A DNA stretch of 64,000 bases from Acidovorax radicis (lineage in GTDB: Bacteria; Pseudomonadota; Gammaproteobacteria; Burkholderiales; Burkholderiaceae_C): assembly GCF_020510705.1 (NCBI RefSeq), contig NZ_CP075184.1, positions 1,984,001 to 2,048,000 on the forward strand. Reading direction: 5' to 3'. Position numbers and translations under genes: made by a program. Below the pieces are notes generated by a model that saw nothing but the letters and a program-made list of their open reading frames with translations, did no database searches and was not told the DNA's origin. Positions within the stretch are counted from its first letter, which is position 1; each line of letters starts with the position of its first letter. Shown here piece after piece: positions 61,211 to 64,000 of the stretch.

Positions 61211-62664
61211 TGACTGCCAGCTCCATCTATGCAACGCTGGGTTTGTCGCGCAACCCATTTCCTCCCACGCCAGATGCGGGGTCGTACTTTTTTACGCCCC
61301 GCCTGGAAGAGGACTTTGCCGAGATCGTCCACTGCATTGAGGCCCGCAAGGGTTTTGTGTTGCTGACGGGAGAGGTGGGGCTTGGGAAGAGCACGCTGGT
61401 GCGGCGCTTGCTGGACACGCTTCAAGGTACGAATTGCCATTCGGCGTTGATTCTGAACACGTTTCTTCAGGACAGTGCCTTGCTGTCAGCCATCCAGGCA
61501 GACTTTGGCCTGCCGCCCACAGATTCACTGGAACAGGGCCTTGCACGTCTGACGGAGTTCCTTATCACCAAGCACCAGGCTGGTGACATCAATTTGCTGG
61601 TGATTGATGACGCGCAGAACCTGAGCGTTGATTCGCTGGAGTTGGTGCGCTTGCTTTGCAACCTGGAAACAGCCCAGGAAAAACTGTTGCAGATTCTGCT
61701 GGTGGGGCAACCAGAGCTTGAAGAGAAACTGGCGACGCCTGAGTTGCGTCAGCTCAAGAGCCGCATCGTCAAGCATGCGCGCCTCAATGGCTTGCACAAG
61801 GATGAGCTGGCGAGGTATTTCGATTTTCGGGTCAACGCTGCGGGCGCGGAAGGGCGCTTGTCCATCGAAGCCTCTGCAGTCCACGCCTTGCATTGCGCGA
61901 CACAAGGCAACCTTCGGCGCATTCATCTTGTGCTGGACCGCTGCCTTTATGGGCTCGCCAGCACGCGTGGGTCCGTGGTCACGGTGGCACTGGTTCAACG
62001 TGCTGTGGCTGATGTGCCCGCCTTGGGCGATGAGGCGATGCACGCCACGGCGGTCACCGGCCCTCGTCTTCGCAAAGTGTGGATTCTTGCGGGCTTGCTG
62101 GCGGGTACATCGGCCACCGTGGCACTTGCCAGTTTCGGACTGGGTCCTCCGCAAGCAAGCGCTTTGGGGGCAACGAGTGATGCTGCCGTAGTTGCTACGC
62201 CTGCGCAACCCAGCCTCTCTGCCGCTTCTGTTTCTGGCCTTGCGCACGGTTCTGCTATGTCCGCTGAGGTTTCACCTCGCCGTGCTTGCGAGACCCACAT
62301 GGAGGCGCAGGCGCTTGCCGACGAAGTGGTGCACACGCAGCGCTTGCCGGTCGGGGTGTCTGATGCCTGGAAGTCTTCCGCACGGTTCTGTCGTTTCGTG
62401 GAGGGGCAAGAGTCTTGGGTGGTATGGCTGGAGCGCGGTGAGGCGCGCCACATCGTGGCTGCACAACCGGCGACGCTCAAGGTGCAGGCAAAGCTCAAGA
62501 GCCTGGGGCTGCTCGATCCGCGCGAGCCTGGGGACGGATTTTTTGGCACCAAGACTGGGGAGGCGCTCGCCCGCTTTCAGCAGCAAAACGGCTTGGCTCC
62601 TACGGGCAAGCCTGACGAATTGACCTTCTTACTTTTGGAGCATCTGGATGCATCCCCCCGCTGA
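61210..62664 (+). CDS. ExeA/GspA/MshM-like ATPase with peptidoglycan-binding domain
   Basis: The 484-residue protein has an AAA ATPase core of the ExeA type (GLSRNPFPPTPDAGSYFFT, Walker A LTGEVGLGKSTLVRRLL, Walker B LLVIDDAQNLS) and one membrane segment (VWILAGLLAGTSATVALASFG). The periplasmic tail ends in a peptidoglycan-binding module (GLLDPREPGDGFFGTKTGEALARFQQQNG). ExeA is known to help secretins cross the cell wall. The ATG overlaps the stop of the TPR gene by one base. Confidence 0.86.
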   Translation: MTASSIYATLGLSRNPFPPTPDAGSYFFTPRLEEDFAEIVHCIEARKGFVLLTGEVGLGKSTLVRRLLDTLQGTNCHSALILNTFLQDSALLSAIQADFGLPPTDSLEQGLARLTEFLITKHQAGDINLLVIDDAQNLSVDSLELVRLLCNLETAQEKLLQILLVGQPELEEKLATPELRQLKSRIVKHARLNGLHKDELARYFDFRVNAAGAEGRLSIEASAVHALHCATQGNLRRIHLVLDRCLYGLASTRGSVVTVALVQRAVADVPALGDEAMHATAVTGPRLRKVWILAGLLAGTSATVALASFGLGPPQASALGATSDAAVVATPAQPSLSAASVSGLAHGSAMSAEVSPRRACETHMEAQALADEVVHTQRLPVGVSDAWKSSARFCRFVEGQESWVVWLERGEARHIVAAQPATLKVQAKLKSLGLLDPREPGDGFFGTKTGEALARFQQQNGLAPTGKPDELTFLLLEHLDASPR

Positions 62665-64000
62665 ATCATTGCCGGAGATTTCAGGCCAGTCGTTGTCCTC
62701 CTCTGGCGTGTCTGTTGCAGATCGCCTGACGGTTCTCAAAGAAAAGAGCCCCTCGTTGGGCGCTGCGTTGGTCAATGCGGGGTTGGTGTCAGCGGTGGCC
62801 ATCGACTACGTATTGCAAAAGCAAAAGATCGAGAAGGTGCCCATGGGTGCTCTTCTCGTGGAATTGGGCTTTGTCAGTGCCAATGAAGTGGCCCGCCAGT
62901 TGGCGGGCCAGCGTGGCCTGCGGTTTATCAGTTCCGATGAAATGCCAGAGCCTGACGCGGCAGTCGCAGGATTCTTCAACCGCGCTTTGTGTTTGACGTA
63001 TGGGTTCTTGCCGGTGCGTGAGAACGACGACGGCTTGATTGACGTGGTGCTGGGCGACGCACAGCCAGACGCGGTCAGCGAGTTGGTGCAGCGCAAACTG
63101 GGCAAGGGCTGCCACTTCTATCAAGGCGAGTTCGACAGCGTTGCACAGGCCATCCAGCAACACTATTACTTTGCCGAGCACCCCCCGGCACAGTTGATCG
63201 AGAGCGAGGTGCGCAAGCTCGAAGCGGACGTAGACCGCGCTTACAGCCCAGCGCGGCTGCTGGAGCACATGTTGCACTTGGCTGTGCGTGAGCGCGCCAC
63301 CGATATTCACCTTGCGCCCACAGCGCGCAGCCGCTCGGTGCTGTTGCGGGTGGATGGCGTACTCCGCCCGGTTTTTGCACTGTCTCCCGCGCTGGACCGC
63401 CTGGTGGTTTTCGTCAAGCTGCAAGCCGACATGGACGCCAGCGAGCAGCGCCTGCCGCAGGACGGCAGCTTCACTGCGGTGGTGATGGAGCAAACCTACG
63501 CCATTCGCGTGTCCACGCTCATCTCCGAGTTCGGCGAGCGCATGGTGCTGCGCTTGCTGCCCGAGCGCAGCAACCTGGACAAGCTCGCTGACCTTGGATT
63601 TCTGAAGGACGACGTTGCGGTGATGGCGAAGGCCTTCTCGCGGCCGCATGGGTTGATTCTTATCACCGGGCCCACGGGCTCGGGCAAGAGCACCACCTTG
63701 CATGCCGCGCTGCGCATGCAACCGCTCATTGAGCGTAACGTGCTGACGGTGGAAGATCCCGTGGAATACCGCGTTCCCGTGGCTTGCCAGACGGAAGTGA
63801 ACCGCCGTGCGGGCTATGAGTTTTCCAACGCGATGCGGCATTTTCTTCGGCATGATCCCGACATCATTCTGGTGGGCGAGATCCGCGACTCGGAAACCGC
63901 GCGTGCGGCGCTGGATGCGTCTTCCACTGGCCACCTTGTGCTGTCGACTCTGCACGTTGGCACCATCTTTGGCGTCATGCCCCGGCTCAAGCTGCTGGGC
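62648..64000 (+). CDS. GspE/PilB/MshE-type assembly ATPase, truncated by the window edge
   Basis: The ATG at 62648 lies 17 bases inside the ExeA-like gene, and the frame is open to the last base (451 codons). An N-terminal MshEN-type domain (LGAALVNAGLVSAVAIDYVLQKQK then VPMGALLVELGFVSANEVARQLA) precedes the ATPase. The ATPase has Walker A ITGPTGSGKSTTLHAAL, the Asp box, and Walker B DPDIILVGEIRDSETA with the following HVGT motif. The zinc-binding cysteines expected further on are beyond the window. MshEN domains bind c-di-GMP in known relatives. Confidence 0.9.
   Translation, partial: MHPPAESLPEISGQSLSSSGVSVADRLTVLKEKSPSLGAALVNAGLVSAVAIDYVLQKQKIEKVPMGALLVELGFVSANEVARQLAGQRGLRFISSDEMPEPDAAVAGFFNRALCLTYGFLPVRENDDGLIDVVLGDAQPDAVSELVQRKLGKGCHFYQGEFDSVAQAIQQHYYFAEHPPAQLIESEVRKLEADVDRAYSPARLLEHMLHLAVRERATDIHLAPTARSRSVLLRVDGVLRPVFALSPALDRLVVFVKLQADMDASEQRLPQDGSFTAVVMEQTYAIRVSTLISEFGERMVLRLLPERSNLDKLADLGFLKDDVAVMAKAFSRPHGLILITGPTGSGKSTTLHAALRMQPLIERNVLTVEDPVEYRVPVACQTEVNRRAGYEFSNAMRHFLRHDPDIILVGEIRDSETARAALDASSTGHLVLSTLHVGTIFGVMPRLKLLG

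Noticed and set aside
1..64000. tRNA, rRNA and CRISPR arrays
   Set aside because: No cloverleaf with a T-arm signature, no rRNA-like stretch and no regularly spaced direct repeats were seen on reading both strands.

Overview
The window is GC-rich DNA from a betaproteobacterium, most likely a Comamonadaceae member close to Acidovorax. This rests on gene style, codon use, the gene neighbourhoods and short intergenic hairpins that look typical of that family; it is inference, not a database match. About 80 features are supported. The chromosome-like ends flank a long accessory region full of defence genes, mobile elements and broken genes.

Layout. (1) 1-7.6 kb: ordinary housekeeping and regulatory genes: a DsbA-like thiol oxidoreductase, a LysR regulator divergent from a DMT exporter, an Rrf2 regulator overlapping a thioredoxin-reductase-like flavoprotein, a methyltransferase, and a LysR regulator divergent from a tautomerase-cupin pair. 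(2) 7.7-14.2 kb: a decayed defence patch. An IS5-family element splits a small membrane protein that resembles the anchor of Mrr-type nucleases. A CapW/BrxR-like WYL regulator sits divergent from a truncated Pycsar-type pyrimidine cyclase, with the promoter between them framed by an inverted repeat. The cyclase is cut off at a junction with a TonB-receptor fragment. A GFA-family gene and an IS30-family element follow. (3) 14.2-19.0 kb: an arginine deiminase operon (antiporter, arcA, arcB, arcC) behind a well-placed Anr/FNR site. (4) 19.0-27.0 kb: integrase and IS3 remnants, then the most interesting locus: a WYL regulator, a PD-(D/E)XK nuclease, a 67-residue propeller-blade-like protein, a Cas4-like nuclease fused to a DEDD exonuclease, and a tandem AAA+ ATPase. 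A shared palindrome lies before the WYL gene and before the ATPase gene, which suggests one co-regulated system. (5) 27.2-35.9 kb: a type I restriction-modification operon with an extra half-size S protein, RhuM and a YgjP-like metallopeptidase, apparently driven by a leaderless promoter between two matching palindromes. (6) 35.9-45 kb: a mobile cassette (XRE regulator, large serine recombinase, ParB, RepB) with repeated CTACG-N5-CGTAG operators, then a flagellin fragment cut by an IS3 element, a second IS5 element, and an AT-rich STAND-type NTPase that has lost its 5' half.

(7) 45.1-52.5 kb: a carbohydrate uptake operon: ROK regulator, ABC ATPase, permease, binding protein, sugar isomerase/epimerase and Gfo/Idh oxidoreductase. 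(8) 53.3-64.0 kb: an MSHA-like type IV pilus or type II secretion-like operon with three tandem prepilin paralogues, PilO/PilN/PilP-like proteins, a lipoprotein secretin, a TPR protein, an ExeA-like ATPase and a GspE/MshE ATPase that runs off the end. No tRNA, rRNA or CRISPR array was seen.
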